The notes: generated from the sequence alone by a model not told the origin. A DNA stretch of 64,000 nucleotides from Scalesia atractyloides (GCA_947069175.1 CAMTDV010000012.1:41572341-41636340), one strand, 5' to 3'. Positions 52,591 through 63,784 are shown, counted from the first letter of the stretch. A program made the numbers and translations.

Positions 52591-53532
52591 ATGATAAGCG
52601 ATTCGGCTGAAAGGCACTTTTTAAGATTTGACACATGAAAAGTGTTACGAACGTTGCTAAGTGTTTCAGGCAATTTCAGCCTATATGCAACTGTTCCAAT
52701 CTTTTCCAAGATTTCATATGGTCCTATATACCTCGGGCTAAGTTTTCCTTGCTTCCCAAATCTAACTACGCCTTTCCAAGGCGAGACCTTTAATAGCATT
52801 GTGTCTCCAATCTCAAAGGATAATGGTTTGCGGCGTTTATCCGCATAACTTTTCTGTCTATCCTTAGCTGCTTTAATATGGTATCGGATTTTAAATATTT
52901 TATCCGTAGTTTCATGAATTAATTCTGGACCTATCATTTGTTTGTCTTCTATCCGCCCAACATAGTGGAGATCGACATTTACGTCCGTATAACGCTTCAA
53001 ATGGAGCAGCTCGAATACTCGTGTGATAACTATTGTTATATGAGAACTCCACTAAAGGCAAGTGTGTATCCCAATTTCCGCCTAAGTCAATACACAAGCA
53101 CGAATCATATCTTTTAAGGTTTGAATGGTGCGTTCACTTTGGCCATCTTTTTGGGGATGAAAGTCCCCATACTTAGATCTAAGCGAGATCTAAAAGTCTT
53201 TTGAAATGATTGCGAAATTCTTGATACGAAACGACCATCTCGATCAGAGATTATAGAAACAGGCACTCCATGTCTTGCCACAATCTTTTTAAGGTAAAAT
53301 TCGGCTAATTTCTCGGTATTATCTTTCTCACATACCGGCAAAAAGTGAGTTGATTTGGTTAGTCGGTCTACAATTACCCAAATCATGTCATGACCGCAAG
53401 AGGTCCTGGGTAATTTTGTTATGCAATCCATAGAAATTTGTTCCCATTTCCAAGTGGTAATTTCGGGTTGTGGTAACAATCCTGAAGGTTTTTGGTATTC
53501 AGCCTTAATTTTTGCGCATGTTAGACTTTTTC
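52591..53532 (-). pseudogene. Gypsy-2 integrase, C-terminal two thirds
   Basis: Follows directly from the Gypsy-3 insertion. KSLTCAKIKAEYQKPSG (HHCC finger end, first Cys now Ser), then EQISMDCITKLPRT and VIVDRLTKSTHF, with SDRDGRFVSR (second catalytic Asp). A decayed stretch follows at 53160-53110 where STAYHPQTDGQSERT is expected, then LPLVEFSYNNSYHTSI and EALYGRKCRSPLCW (53097-52912). The C-terminal part has RKPLSFEIGDTMLLKVSPWK and TFHVSNLKKCLSAESL (53000-52600). Two frameshifts. Confidence 0.88.
53528..53532. repeat. Target site duplication of Gypsy-3, left copy
   Basis: TTTTC, repeated exactly at 62157-62161. The Gypsy-2 integrase frame continues across the two sites (DIATYVGK | SLTCAKIK), confirming the target. 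Confidence 0.93.
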
Positions 53533-55215
53533 TGTAACACCCCAAATTTTATATGTTATATTATAATACTATACATATGATGTTGTGCTGGGTAGATGGT
53601 GGTTTAGATATGCTAGTAAGTTTAATTAATTAGAATGAATAAAGTTAACCAAGAGAAAAGTAATCTAGATAATAGTTAGGTAATTAAGTGACATGTTCTA
53701 AAAACATGAGTGCTGAATGTGACATTTAAGAAAGTGAGAGCTTAAAAAGAAAAGTGCAGAAATTGTGGTGATACGTATGTGTCGACCAGAGGGAGGAAGA
53801 AGGAGAAGAACACCCATCTTGATCAATAAGAATGCAACCAATTGAGAAGGAAAATTTGATTAAAATCCATGCATGCCCTTGATTCCTTGACCATCTAAGC
53901 ATACTAAACCCTATGGTAAGTGGAATTTTATCTTTTGATGATCTTGTATGAAGTAGGTTCAAGCAAATCTACAAATCTATGAGAAGTTGGTACGAGTATG
54001 GATTAGAAGCATCACTTAGAACATGAATTAGGCTTGAATTCGACTAAATTGATGATTAGGAATCAAAACCCACTTGAAGTAGGAGCATTGTGTAGAAAAA
54101 TGATGGATTGTGTGCAATAACTTGTTTAATGGTTATGAATGATGTTGCTTATTACGAATATTAGAATGATGGAACTGATTATGAATGAATGTTTTATAAA
54201 ATTAGTTGAATTTGATGATTTTAATATGAATAAGTGAGAAGATGCATAAGATACTTGTACTTTATGCTTTGTTAGTGATATGCGAAGTGTTTGATGAAAT
54301 GCTTGGGTATTGGTTTTAAGTAATAAAGATGATTTCATATGCATATAATGGTAGCTAATTAGAATTTGTGAAATGATGAGTTGTTAGCTCACAATGTTAA
54401 TTTAAATGTGAGATGAAAGCATGAAATTGAAATAATGTTGAATATGAAATTGTAGGCGTGAAGGAAGAAGGTACAAATCCATCCGATTCGCAAAGAAAAG
54501 GTGAGTTCATACGAACTTCATTTCTTTTAGATTATTACTGTTTGTTAGTTATAGTTAGAGGTATGTAAATGCAAGTGATGAACGTAGAAGGAACTTATTA
54601 GACAATAAAATTGTAAAGTATGTGCATTGTCCCATTACAAACGGGTCAAAATGAATGGCTAGAAAGATGATTATAATTATGAACATAATGACTCGTTGTT
54701 AACGTGTCAATAAGGATGAAATGTTCTTTGTAAGGACCCGTATGATTAGGTTGGATGATTTATATATTTGGTGTTATAAGAATGAAAACTACGATTTCAT
54801 TGTAGGCGAAATTGATACAAGTAAAGAAGGTAAATAGAAAGGATGTTACAATAACATATTCGGGTTACGGATCAACTAAGGAAGTAAGGATATAAAATTA
54901 TTATGTTAACGAGTCATACTAATAATCACTTCTGTGTTGTGTATGGTGGGAAATCAAAATCTTGATAATGGCGTGCTTGGAACGAACACATCGCATCGCC
55001 CCCTTTACGCGCTTCCGATTCAAGTTCTGAAGTTAATGGGTCAAATAATTATTTTTGGAATGTAATGTTGTTTTAAAACATTTAAGCTTTCGTGTGTAAA
55101 CTTAAAGCTTGAAATTTTATGTGGTAGTTTGGGTTCTTGCTCTTAAGTATTTAAATGTCGCTTTGGTTCGTATAAATTATATAACTATTTAACCTTGGAC
55201 AAATTGGGCGTTTCA
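53533..55215 (+). repeat. Gypsy-3 5' LTR
   Basis: 1683 bases from TGTAACACCCC to GGGCGTTTCA, followed by the primer site. It matches 60476-62156 with few differences. No gene is seen. Short ORFs on the - strand occur in both copies and are shadows. Confidence 0.95.
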
Positions 55216-55218
55216 AGT

Positions 55219-55230
55219 TGGTATCAGAGA
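55219..55230 (+). other. Primer binding site of Gypsy-3
   Basis: TGGTATCAGAGA, one base from TGGTATCAGAGC (initiator tRNA-Met), three bases after the 5' LTR. Confidence 0.88.
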
Positions 55231-55502
55231 CCAGGTTTGAGGGATTCGAGCATGGAATGAAGTGCTCAAACTCAAACCGAAAGCTCTCGATGAGGTGTGT
55301 GTTCACTTCAAGACGCAACAGGAATGTAAGCATTTAGTTATTCCTTCATAGATTTAAATTCGAATTTGGTCATGTTATAGGAAGATTAGTAAGGAGTGAA
55401 ATCAAGTTAATGGTATATTTGAAAGACTTTGGGGACTGGCTTAGTCAAACCGATTCTGAAACGGTTGAATAAAAAGAAAAGAAAAGATTTGCAGGGGGAT
55501 AA

Positions 55503-55806
55503 CCGTTAAGCTACGGTAACTTCACCGTAGCTTACGTGAGGTATAAATGATTAAAAATCAACAGCAGATACTGGCCTTAACCTACGGCTGATAGCGTAGG
55601 CTACGGTGATAATATTCTGTTTGTCATGTGCAGCTGAGCATTATTACCGTAAGCTATGGTAGATGTAGTAGCTTACGGCGAGTATGAAATGCAGGATGGA
55701 AGGTGTCGTAGGCTATGGTAGGTGACCGTAACCTACAGTCAACGGTTTCTGGTTAAAGGATCAATGACCACCGTAGGTTACGGTGGTGAAACCATAGCTT
55801 ACGGCG
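55503..55806 (+). repeat. CCGTAGCTTACGG palindrome array in the Gypsy-3 leader
   Basis: About nine copies of a near-palindrome ACCGTAGSTTACGGT lie in 300 bases of untranslated leader. Examples are AGCTACGGTAACTTCACCGT (about 55511), CCGTAGCTTACG (55529), AGGCTACGGTGA (55598) and CACCGTAGGTTACGGTGG (55770). Spacing is irregular at 20 to 50 bases. The leader runs from the primer site to gag at 56139 without other features. Confidence 0.85.
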
Positions 55807-56138
55807 GGTCCTTCCAAAGTATAAAATTTTATTTATTTTTTGGAACCCTATTGATTAAGTTACGTGAACGCGTTTTGCGGAATGCGTGATGTGAATGCAT
55901 AAATGAGAAGCGATATGGATTCTCAATCTTTGCAATTAGAATGTATGCATGTACGATCAACTTTGATTGTTGATGACAAAAGTGAATAGGAAACCAAATT
56001 CAATAGAATGCAATATAGATTATATGAGTTAACGTATGATGAAGAAAAGTATGTAAAAATAACTACTGAAATGCATGTTCAGGTAATTATGGTGGACGAA
56101 ATAAATATAAGCAATGATGAATAGTACAACAAGAAGTA

Positions 56139-56765
56139 ATGAACAAGAAAATTTCAGAAGAAGTAGTGAAAGCCATTCAAACCAACCTCCCTCGAATGGC
56201 TCAAGAAGTTGAAAGCTGTGTTTTAGAAGCAGTTGAAGCCATGATGATGAGTAAAATGAAAGAATTGAAAGAAATGATAAATGAATCCCAAAGCAAGAAG
56301 GGAACTTGGAGGTGCACGTATATAGAGTCCATGGCTTGTAACCCCTTACCATACAAGGGGGAGATTGATCCTATAGCATGCCAAAGGTGGATCTCGAGCA
56401 CGGAAGTGGTATTTATAAGAAGTCGATGCGAGAAAGAGGATCAGGTGATGTTTGCAACAGGCCTATTCCAATTCCAAGCTAAGGATTAGTGGGATGCCTA
56501 TTGTAAAGAGGTGGGAGAAGATAAGATCCAAGCCTTAACGTGGCAAGAATTTAAGGAACCTTTCTTAGAGTATCTTTGTCCGCAATCTGCTATCGACAGA
56601 ATCCAAGAGGATTATCTGCGTCTTCGTCAGAAAGACGAATCAATCGACGAGATCACAAACACCTTCCTCGACAAGATGAAGTTTTGTCAAGAAATAGTGG
56701 GAACAAAAAGAATGAAGATAATTCGTTATCATGACATGTTGAAGGCTGATATTGGGAGTTCATAA
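56139..56765 (+). pseudogene. gag: Gypsy-3 Gag capsid
   Basis: The frame starts near 56139 (MNKKISEEVVKAIQTNLPRM) and carries ACNPLPYKGEIDPIACQRWI, then VMFATGLFQFQAKD ending in a TAG at 56487-56489. It continues in the same frame with WDAYCKEVG and TWQEFKEPFLEYLCPQSAID, then IDEITNTFLDKMKFC. This is the retrotransposon gag domain of chromoviruses. The true start may lie upstream because the N-terminal part is short. A frameshift near 56755 moves the rest to the next ORF. Confidence 0.82.
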
Positions 56766-57180
56766 CTCCTCTAAATGTGAAACCCTGAACGAGCTCATCA
56801 ATTGGGCCTGGATCGGGATAGAGTTGAAACAACAAGTCGAGAGGGGTGAGAAGAGAACATCTGAGAAGTTACCCAACTCGAGCCCGTCAAAGAAGCAGAA
56901 GTTTCAAGACTTTGGCAAGATGGATAAAGCGAAGGGTGGCATACCCAAATGTAAGACTTGTGGGAAGCTTCACATGGGAGAGTGTCTAATGGGTAAGAAG
57001 GGATGCTACAACCATGGGCAAGAAGGACACCCGTACTATAAGTGTCCTAATCCCTCGAGAACATGCTACAATTGTTTCCAACCAGGACACATTAAGGTCG
57101 AACGTCCAAAGCTTCAACAAAGAACAGGCAAAGAAGTAAAGAAAGAGAAGCTCCAAAGGCTCGAGGCAAAATGTTTCAGA
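56752..57180 (+). pseudogene. gag: Gypsy-3 Gag nucleocapsid with zinc knuckles
   Basis: After NELINWAWIGIELKQQVERG the frame has CKTCGKLHMGEC, CYNHGQEGHPYYKC and CYNCFQPGHIKVER. These are three consecutive knuckle-like units at about 56951-57108. The second has His for the second Cys and the third lacks its final Cys. A first half-unit before two CCHC knuckles is usual in Tekay/Del-type Gag. A Lys-rich tail follows and the frame shifts near 57175. Confidence 0.82.
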
Positions 57181-57690
57181 TGTCATCTGAAGAAGATAAG
57201 GCACTTCCGAGTGTTGTGTCGATGCTCACCTATGTGTTATTTGATACCGGGGCTAGTAAGTCATTCATGTCAAGCGAAATTATGTGTCACCCATCATTTA
57301 GAATAGAAAAGATGCCGATACCTTTAGAAGTAGAAATAGCCGATAGCAAAAGCTATCTACTACATGAAATATGCAAGGGTTGCAAGATAAGAATTGAAGA
57401 CGAAGAATTCGATATTGACCTCGTCCCCATGATCTTGGGGAGTTCAAGGTGGTGGTTGGTATGGATTGGCTGTCTCGGCATCATGCCAAAATTCAATGTG
57501 AAAGTAAGACCATTTGCGTGACGACGCCTAGTGGCAAACCGATAATGGTTCAAAGGGAAAGAAAAATAAAACCTACATTGTGCACCCTTATCCAAGCGGT
57601 CAAATACGTCCGAAACGGTAGTAAGGCATACTTAGCCTACGTGGTGGATACCCACCATGGGGCAGATTTGAAGAGGTGGAAATTGTAAAC
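57171..57690 (+). pseudogene. Gypsy-3 aspartic protease
   Basis: YVLFDTGASKSFMSSEI with the Asp-Thr-Gly triad at about 57241-57255, then PIPLEVEIADSKSYLLHE and FDIDLVPMILGSS. A frameshift near 57450 leads to VVVGMDWLSRHHAKIQCESK and AVKYVRNGSKAYLAYVVD. The triad is intact but the frame is broken in the middle of the domain. Confidence 0.85.
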
Positions 57691-58500
57691 GAATATCTTG
57701 ATGTGTTCCCGGATGATTTACCGGGGCTTCCACCCGAACGAGAAGTAGAATTTCGGATCGAACTAAATCCTGGGTGCAAAACCAGTGGCTAAAGCACCTT
57801 ATCGATTAGCTCCTACCGAGATGCGGGAATTGATGACCAATTACAAGAGTTACTCGACAAGGGTTTCATACGCTTGAGTGTATCACCATGGGTGCACACG
57901 TGCTTTTCGTGAAAAATAAAGACGGCGCAATACGAATGTGTATTGATTACCGAGAATTAAACAAATTGACAGTTAAAAACCATTATCCCTATGACTTATT
58001 CGACCAGCTGCAAGGAGCGAGTTGGTTCTCGAAAATCGATTTACGATCGGGGTATCACCAACTTCGGGTACGTGAGGAAGATATAGCCAATCGTTTAGGA
58101 CCCGTTATGGACATTACGAGTTTTTGATAATGTCCTTTGGGTTCAATAATGCACCAGCTGCATTCATGGATTTAACGAATCGAGTGTGTGGAATATGTTA
58201 GACAAGTCCATGATAGTCTTCATATATACATACTAGTATACTCCCAAAGTGAATCTGATCATATGCCTGCCATTTGCGTGAGGTATTAGAAACGCTTTGC
58301 AAAGAAAAGTTGTATGTTAAGTTTTCCAAGTGTGCATTCTGGTTGAGAGAAGTGCATTTTCTCGGCCATGTGATAAATAAAGAAGGTGTTCAAGTAAACC
58401 TTCTAAGGTAGAGGCCGTAATGAAATGGGTTCCTCCAAAGAACCCTGGTGAAGTACGAAGTTTCTTAGGCTTTGCCGGTTACAACTAAAACAACATAGAA
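57691..58500 (+). pseudogene. Gypsy-3 reverse transcriptase, active site destroyed
   Basis: EYLDVFPDDLPGLPPERE, then after shifts HVLFVKNKDGAIRMCIDYRE and SKIDLRSGYHQLRVREEDIA (57888-58127), MSFGFNNAPAAFMDLTN and KLYVKFSKCAFWLREVHFLG. At 58218-58245, where FIDD is expected, the bases read FIYT followed by a TAG, so both catalytic Asp residues are gone. At least five frameshifts or stops. Confidence 0.85.
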
Positions 58501-59000
58501 GATTATATCAAGATTTTAATAAGGTAGCTTTGCCATGAAGCTAAAAACAAGAATGAAGGTTGAATGGGGTACGGATCAAGAGAAAGCCTTCCAGACCTTG
58601 AAGGAAAAACTTTCAAGTTCGCCGGTACTGGTATTACCTGATGGTGGGGAAGACCTAGTTGTGTACACAGATGCTTCGTATCAAGGTTTGGGGTGCGTTT
58701 TGATGCAAAGGGGTAAGGTTATTGCCTATGCCTCTAGACAACTAAAACAACATGAGTGTAACTACCCGACTCACGATTTGGAATTGGCAGCGGTAGTATA
58801 CGCCTTGAAGATATGGAGACATTATTTGTATGGAACGAAGTGCAGGACCTACTCAGGTCATAAAAGCCTCAAATACTTCTTCGAGCAGAAAGATCAAATA
58901 TGAGGCAACGAAGATGGCTAGAACTTATTAAAGATTACGATTGTGACATACTATCATCCTAGTAAGGTTAATATTATGGCAAATGCTCTAAGTCGAAAAG
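58501..59000 (+). pseudogene. Gypsy-3 RNase H
   Basis: ORF 58535-58903 has KVEWGTDQEKAFQTLKEKLS, VVYTDASYQGLGCVLMQRGK (catalytic Asp), THDLELAAVVYALKIWRHYL (Glu) and SGHKSLKYFFEQK. The Asp of the usual TDHKSL is Gly here. A shift near 58900 leads to MRQRRWLELIKDYDC and NALSRKEYLPP. The motif pattern is the RT-linked gypsy RNase H. Confidence 0.85.
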
Positions 59001-60270
59001 AATACCTGCCCCCAATTCGGGAAAAATCAATGAAGATGATAGTTACACCTAATCTCCTCGAAAGTGTATGAAAAGCTCAAGTCAAGTCATTAAATGCGGT
59101 TGATCCAAGGAAAAAAAGAACTAGAGGGTTCGTACACAAGTTGAGGAAAATGCAAATGGGATTAAAACAAGATGTGGCCAAATCTGGATACCTTGGCGTT
59201 GTGATGTAAAGGAGTTGCTCTTTGAGAAAGCTCATAAGTCACGATATTCAGTTCACCAGGGAGCCATGAAAATGTAGCGAGATTTAAGACAGAATTATTG
59301 GTGGCCAGGAATGAAGCGTGATATTGTCAAGTACGTCGCGAGATGTTTGACGTGTTCTCAAGTAAAGGAGAACATCAAAAACCGTACGGGAAGTTGCAAC
59401 CTTTGGAAATCCCAGTGTGGAAGTGAGAAGACCTGACCATGGACCTCGTAACTAAGCTTCCAAGAACTAGAAAGGGGCATGATGCCATATGGGTCATTAT
59501 TGAGCATCTCACTAAAAGTGCCCATTTCTACCAATACGAGAAACTTATCCCTCTGAAAAGATGACAGAAATGTTTGTAAATGAAATTATATCCCATCACA
59601 GGTGCCCGTATCCATTGTGTCAGATCGGGATACGCGATTTACCTCTCGTTATTGGCAAAAGTTCCATGAAAGGATGGGTACTAAACTACATTTAAGTACT
59701 GCTTATCATCCCCAAACGGATGGTCAGTCAGAGAGGACTATCCAAACACTTGGGTGAAATTGGGATGAATATCTACCATTAGTGGAGTTCTCGTACAACA
59801 ACAGTTATCACCAAAGCATCCAAATGGCACCGTACGAGATGTTGTACGATGAAAATGTAGAACTCCTGTGTGTTGGGGAGAGTTGGGCAAAGAGAGCTTG
59901 CACCAAAGGATGTGGTAGCTAAAACAAATGAAAGGATTGACCTTGTACGAGCACGCTTGAAGGCGGTACAAGACCGACAGAAAACATACGCACACAAAAG
60001 GAGGCATCCTATTGAATTTAGGTGGGAGATCGTGTTTTTCTGAAAGTCTACGCTTTGAAGGGTATAATTCATTTTTCGCAACGGGGAAAGTTGGGACCAA
60101 GTTATATGGACCTTTTAAGGTCCTAGCATGGGTCGGAAGAGTAGCTAATGGAATCAATTGCCTCTATCGTTAGATGGAATACACGACAGTTTCACGTGTC
60201 ATAATTGAGAAAGTGTCTTATGAATGAAACGACTCATGTACTTCTTGATGACTTGAGGTAGACGAATGAA
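59001..60270 (+). pseudogene. Gypsy-3 integrase
   Basis: HHCC finger remnants HKSRYSVHQGAMKM and CLTCSQVKE (about 59230-59365). The core follows with LTMDLVTKLPRTRKGHDAIW (first Asp), then SDRDTRFTSRYWQKFHERMG (second Asp) and STAYHPQTDGQSERTIQTLG (Glu region) at 59695-59755. About 12 codons are missing between this and NWDEYLPLVEFSYNNSYHQS. The C-terminal barrel is decayed. Numerous stops and shifts. Confidence 0.85.
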
Positions 60271-60440
60271 TTATATTGAAAAGCCGATAGCTATTAAGAC
60301 TCCAAGGTGAAGAACCTGCGCAACAAAGCTATTAAGCAAGTGTTAATACAATGGCAACATAGAAAGGGATCCGACCTTACATGGGAGTCAGAAGGAAGAG
60401 ATGCGAGAGCACTATCCGTCATAATTTGGTACGTATTCAG
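60271..60440 (+). pseudogene. Gypsy-3 chromodomain
   Basis: NYIEKPIAIKTPR then, after a one-base shift, VKNLRNKAIKQVLIQWQHRK and GSDLTWESEGRDARA. This is the chromodomain at the integrase C-terminus of chromoviruses, with its WQHRKGSDLTWE core intact. Confidence 0.82.
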
Positions 60441-60459
60441 GTTTCGAGTATGAAACCTT

Positions 60460-60472
60460 CTTTAAGGGGGTG
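60460..60472 (+). promoter_or_regulatory. Polypurine tract of Gypsy-3
   Basis: CTTTAAGGGGGTG, three bases before the 3' LTR. Confidence 0.75.
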
Positions 60473-60475
60473 GAT

Positions 60476-62156
60476 TGTAACACACCCAAATTTTATATGT
60501 TTTATATAATACTATACGTATGATGTCGTACTGGGTAGATGGTGGTTTAGATATGCTAGTAAGTTTAGTTAATTAGAATGAATAAAGTTAATCAAGAGAA
60601 AAGTAATCTAGATAATAGTTAGGTAATTAAGTGACATGCTCTAAAAACATGAGGGCTGAATGTGACATTTAAGAAAGTGAGAGCTTAAAAAGAAAAGTGC
60701 AGAAATTGTGGTGATACGTGTGTGTCGACAAAAGGGAGGAAGAAGGAGAAGAAGACCCATCTTGAACAATAAGAATGCAGCCAATTGAGAAGGAAATATG
60801 ATTAAAATCCATGCATGCCCTTGATTCCTTGACCATCTAAGCATACTAAACCCTAAGGTAAGTGGAATTTTATCTTTTGATGATCTTGTATGAAGTAGGT
60901 TCAAGCAAATCTACAAATATGAGAAGTTGGTACGAGTATGGATTAGAAGCATCACTTAGAACATGAATTAGGCTTGAATTCGACTAAATTGATGATTAGG
61001 AATCAAAACCCACTTGAAGTAGGAGCATTGTGTAGAAAATGATGGATTGTGTGCAATAATTTGTGTAATGGTTATGAATGATGTTGCTTATTACGAATAT
61101 TAGAATGATGGAACTGATTATGAATGAATGTTTTATAAAATTAGTTGAATTTGATGATTTTAATATGAATAAGTGAGAAGATGCATAAGATACTTGTACT
61201 TTATGCTTTGTTAGTGATATGCGAAGTGTTTGATGAAATGCTTGGGTATTGGTTTTAAGTAATAAAGATGATTTCATATGCATAGAATGGTAGCTAATTA
61301 GAATTTGTGAAATGATGAGTTGTTAGCTCACAATGTTAATTTAAATGTGAGATGAAAGCATGAAATTGAAATAATGTTGAATATAAATTGTAGGCGTGAA
61401 GGAAGAAGGTACAAATCCATCTGATTCGCAAAGAAAAGGTGAGTTCATACGAACTTCATTTCTTTTAGATTATTACTAGTTTGTTAGTTATAGTTAGAGG
61501 TATGTAAATGCAAGTGATGAACGTAGAAGGAACTTATTAGACAATAAAATTGTAAGTATGTGCATTGTCCCATTACAAACGGTCAAAATGAATGGCTAGA
61601 AAGATGATTATAATTATGAACATAATGACTCGTTGTTAACGTATCAATAAGGATGAAATGTTCTTTGTAAGGACCCGTATGATTAGGTTGGATGATTTAT
61701 ATTTGGTGTTACAAGAATGAAAACTACGATTTCGTTGTAGGCGAAATTGTTACACGTAAAGAATGTAAATAGAAAGGACGTTACAACAACATATTCTTGT
61801 TACGGATCAACTAAGGAAGTAAAGGAAGTATAAAACTATTATGTTAACAAGTCATACTAACAATCACTTATGTGTTGTGTATGGTAGGGAAATCGAAATC
61901 TTGATAGTGGCGTGCTTGGAACGAACACATATTATCGCCCCCTTTACGCACTTCCGATTCAAGTTCTAAAGTTAATGGGTCAAATAATTACTTTTGGAAT
62001 GTAAATGTTGTTTTAAAACATTTAAGCTTTTGTATGTTAACTTAAAGCTTGAACTTTTATATGGTAGTTTGGCTTCTTGCTCTTAAGTATTTAAATGTCG
62101 CTTATGGTTCGTATAAATTATATAACTATTTGACCTTCGATGAAATGGGCGTTTCA
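60476..62156 (+). repeat. Gypsy-3 3' LTR
   Basis: 1681 bases from TGTAACACACCC to GGGCGTTTCA, followed by the TTTTC duplication at 62157-62161. Small indels and substitutions against the left LTR are scattered, for example TCTATGAG/TATGAG near 60918. No gene is seen. Confidence 0.95.
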
Positions 62157-63105
62157 TTTTCCAACATAAGTTGCAATATCTCCCTTGAGATTAGGCCACC
62201 AATAGAATTCTTTAAGATCGCGATACATTTTATCCGCTCCGGGATGTATCGAATATTTGGACTTGTGGGCTTCATTTAGAATTAGATTTCGTAGATTACC
62301 AAAAAGAGGAACCCAAATTCTGTTTGCAAGGTACAAAGCTGCATTCTCATTTGGTTCTAAAAGTTTTTCCATACCTCTAAGCATCTCTGCTTTAAAATTT
62401 CCGCTCTTCAGAGCTTCCTTGTTGAACGTCGTGAATTCGAGAGGTAAGGTTATTGTGAATGGTGAGTCTTAATGATCGTACACGAAGGGGTTTCACTCGT
62501 TCCTTTCGACTTAGGGTGTCTACGACAACGTTCACCTTGCCCGGATGGTATTTAATTTCACAATAATAGTCATTCAACAATTCAAGCCAACGTATTTGGC
62601 GCATATTTAATTCTTTCTGGTTAAATATATGTTGAAGACTTTTGTGATCGGTAAAGATTGTGCACTTGGTGCCGTAAAGATAATGTCGCCAAAATTTTAA
62701 CTCAAATACCATTGTGCCTAGCTCTAGGTCATGTGTGGTATAGTTCTTTTCATGAACTTTTAATTGGCGTGATGCATATGCAATAACTTTCTCTCGTTGC
62801 ATTAACACGCATCCTAATCCTTGATGTGATGTATCGCAATAAACTACAAAGTCATTATGCGTCAAGAAGTGATAAAATCGCGCATCACAAAGTTTATCCT
62901 TAAGCAGTTGGAAAGCTACTTCTTGTTTCTCTCCCCAATCAAACTTCTTATCTTTCTGGTTAGGGAGTTCTGGTTGAGCGATCTTTGAGAAATTTTCAAT
63001 GAATCTTCGATAATAACCCGCCAATCCCAAAAATTGGCGTACTTCGATGGGTTTCTTAGGTGTGTTCCAATTCTTAATGGCTTCTATTTTTGATGGATCG
63101 GCATG
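62157..63105 (-). pseudogene. Gypsy-2 RNase H and integrase zinc-finger start
   Basis: From right to left: GLAGYYRRFIENFSKIAQP, then VVYCDTSHQGLGCVLMQREK (RNase H first Asp), THDLELGTMVFELKFWRHYL (Glu), FTDHKSLQHIFNQKELNMRQ and VVVDTLSRKERVKP (63030-62392). After a frameshift comes LYLANRIWVPLFGNLRNLIL and HPGADKMYRDLKEFYWWPNL (62384-62154), the first half of the HHCC finger. The Gypsy-3 insertion at 62157 cuts the finger between YVGK and SLTC. Confidence 0.9.
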
Positions 63106-63784
63106 TATGCCTTTTCGTTGACTACATGTCCGAGAAATTGGACTTCACGAAGCCAAAATTCGCACTTAGAGAATTTTGCATACAGTTTCTCCTTTTTTGA
63201 TAACTCAAGATGGTCCTAAGATGATGTTTGTGATCCTTCTTATTTCGTGAATATATCAATATGTCATCAATAAATACTATCACGAATTTATCATGGTAAA
63301 GCTTGCACACACGGTTCATTAAGTCCATGAACACCGCCGGTGCATTTGTTAGACCAAATGGCATAACAAGGAACTTGTAGTGACCGCAGAAGGCTGTCTT
63401 TGGAATACTTTCTTCATGCACTCTAAGCTGATGGTATCCTGACCTTAAGTCAATCTTCGAGTAAAAACTCGATCCTTGAAGTAGATCGAACAGATCATCA
63501 ATCCTCGGTAACGGATACCGATTCTTGATCATGAGTTTGTTCAATTCTCGATAATCTATGCACATTCTAAAGCTTCCATCTTTCTTCTTTACGAATAGAA
63601 TTGGAGCTCCCCAAGGTGAGAAACTTGGTCTAATAAAACATTTGTCTAATAAGTCTTGAAGTTGTGTGGACAACTCTTGCATTTCCGAAGGAACTAATCG
63701 GTAAGGAGAATTTGCTACAGGTGCAACTCCTGGAATCAAGTCTATGCGGAATTCTACTTGTCGTTGTGGTGGTATTCCTGGCAA
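63106..63784 (-). pseudogene. Gypsy-2 reverse transcriptase
   Basis: The ORF 63784-63122 contains GAPILFVKKKDGSFRMCIDY, RELNKLMIKNRYPLPRIDDL, SKIDLRSGYHQLRVHEESIP, GHYKFLVMPFGLTNAPAVFM and the active site VIVFIDDILIYSRNKK with both Asp residues. A short deletion removes the RTRY part before GHY. The end shifts frame (KKRNCMQNSLSANFG instead of KLYAKFSKCEFG), and a further break leads to the RNase H piece. Confidence 0.9.

Larger units (their letters stand above)
53533..62156 (+). mobile_element. Gypsy-3, chromovirus retrotransposon inserted in Gypsy-2 integrase
   Basis: An 8.6-kb element with LTRs of 1683 and 1681 bases, a tRNA-iMet primer site, palindrome-rich leader, gag with three knuckle-like units, protease, RT, RNase H, integrase, chromodomain and a PPT, all on the + strand. 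TSD is TTTTC. LTRs are very similar by eye, yet the coding part has many stops and short deletions, more than expected from the LTR similarity. It may have been copied in trans from an already broken template. Confidence 0.95.

Noticed and set aside
53726..53962. Short - strand ORFs repeated at 60641-60904 and 54126-54344/60996-61283
   Set aside because: They repeat only because they lie in the two LTRs of Gypsy-3. No domain and no start context.
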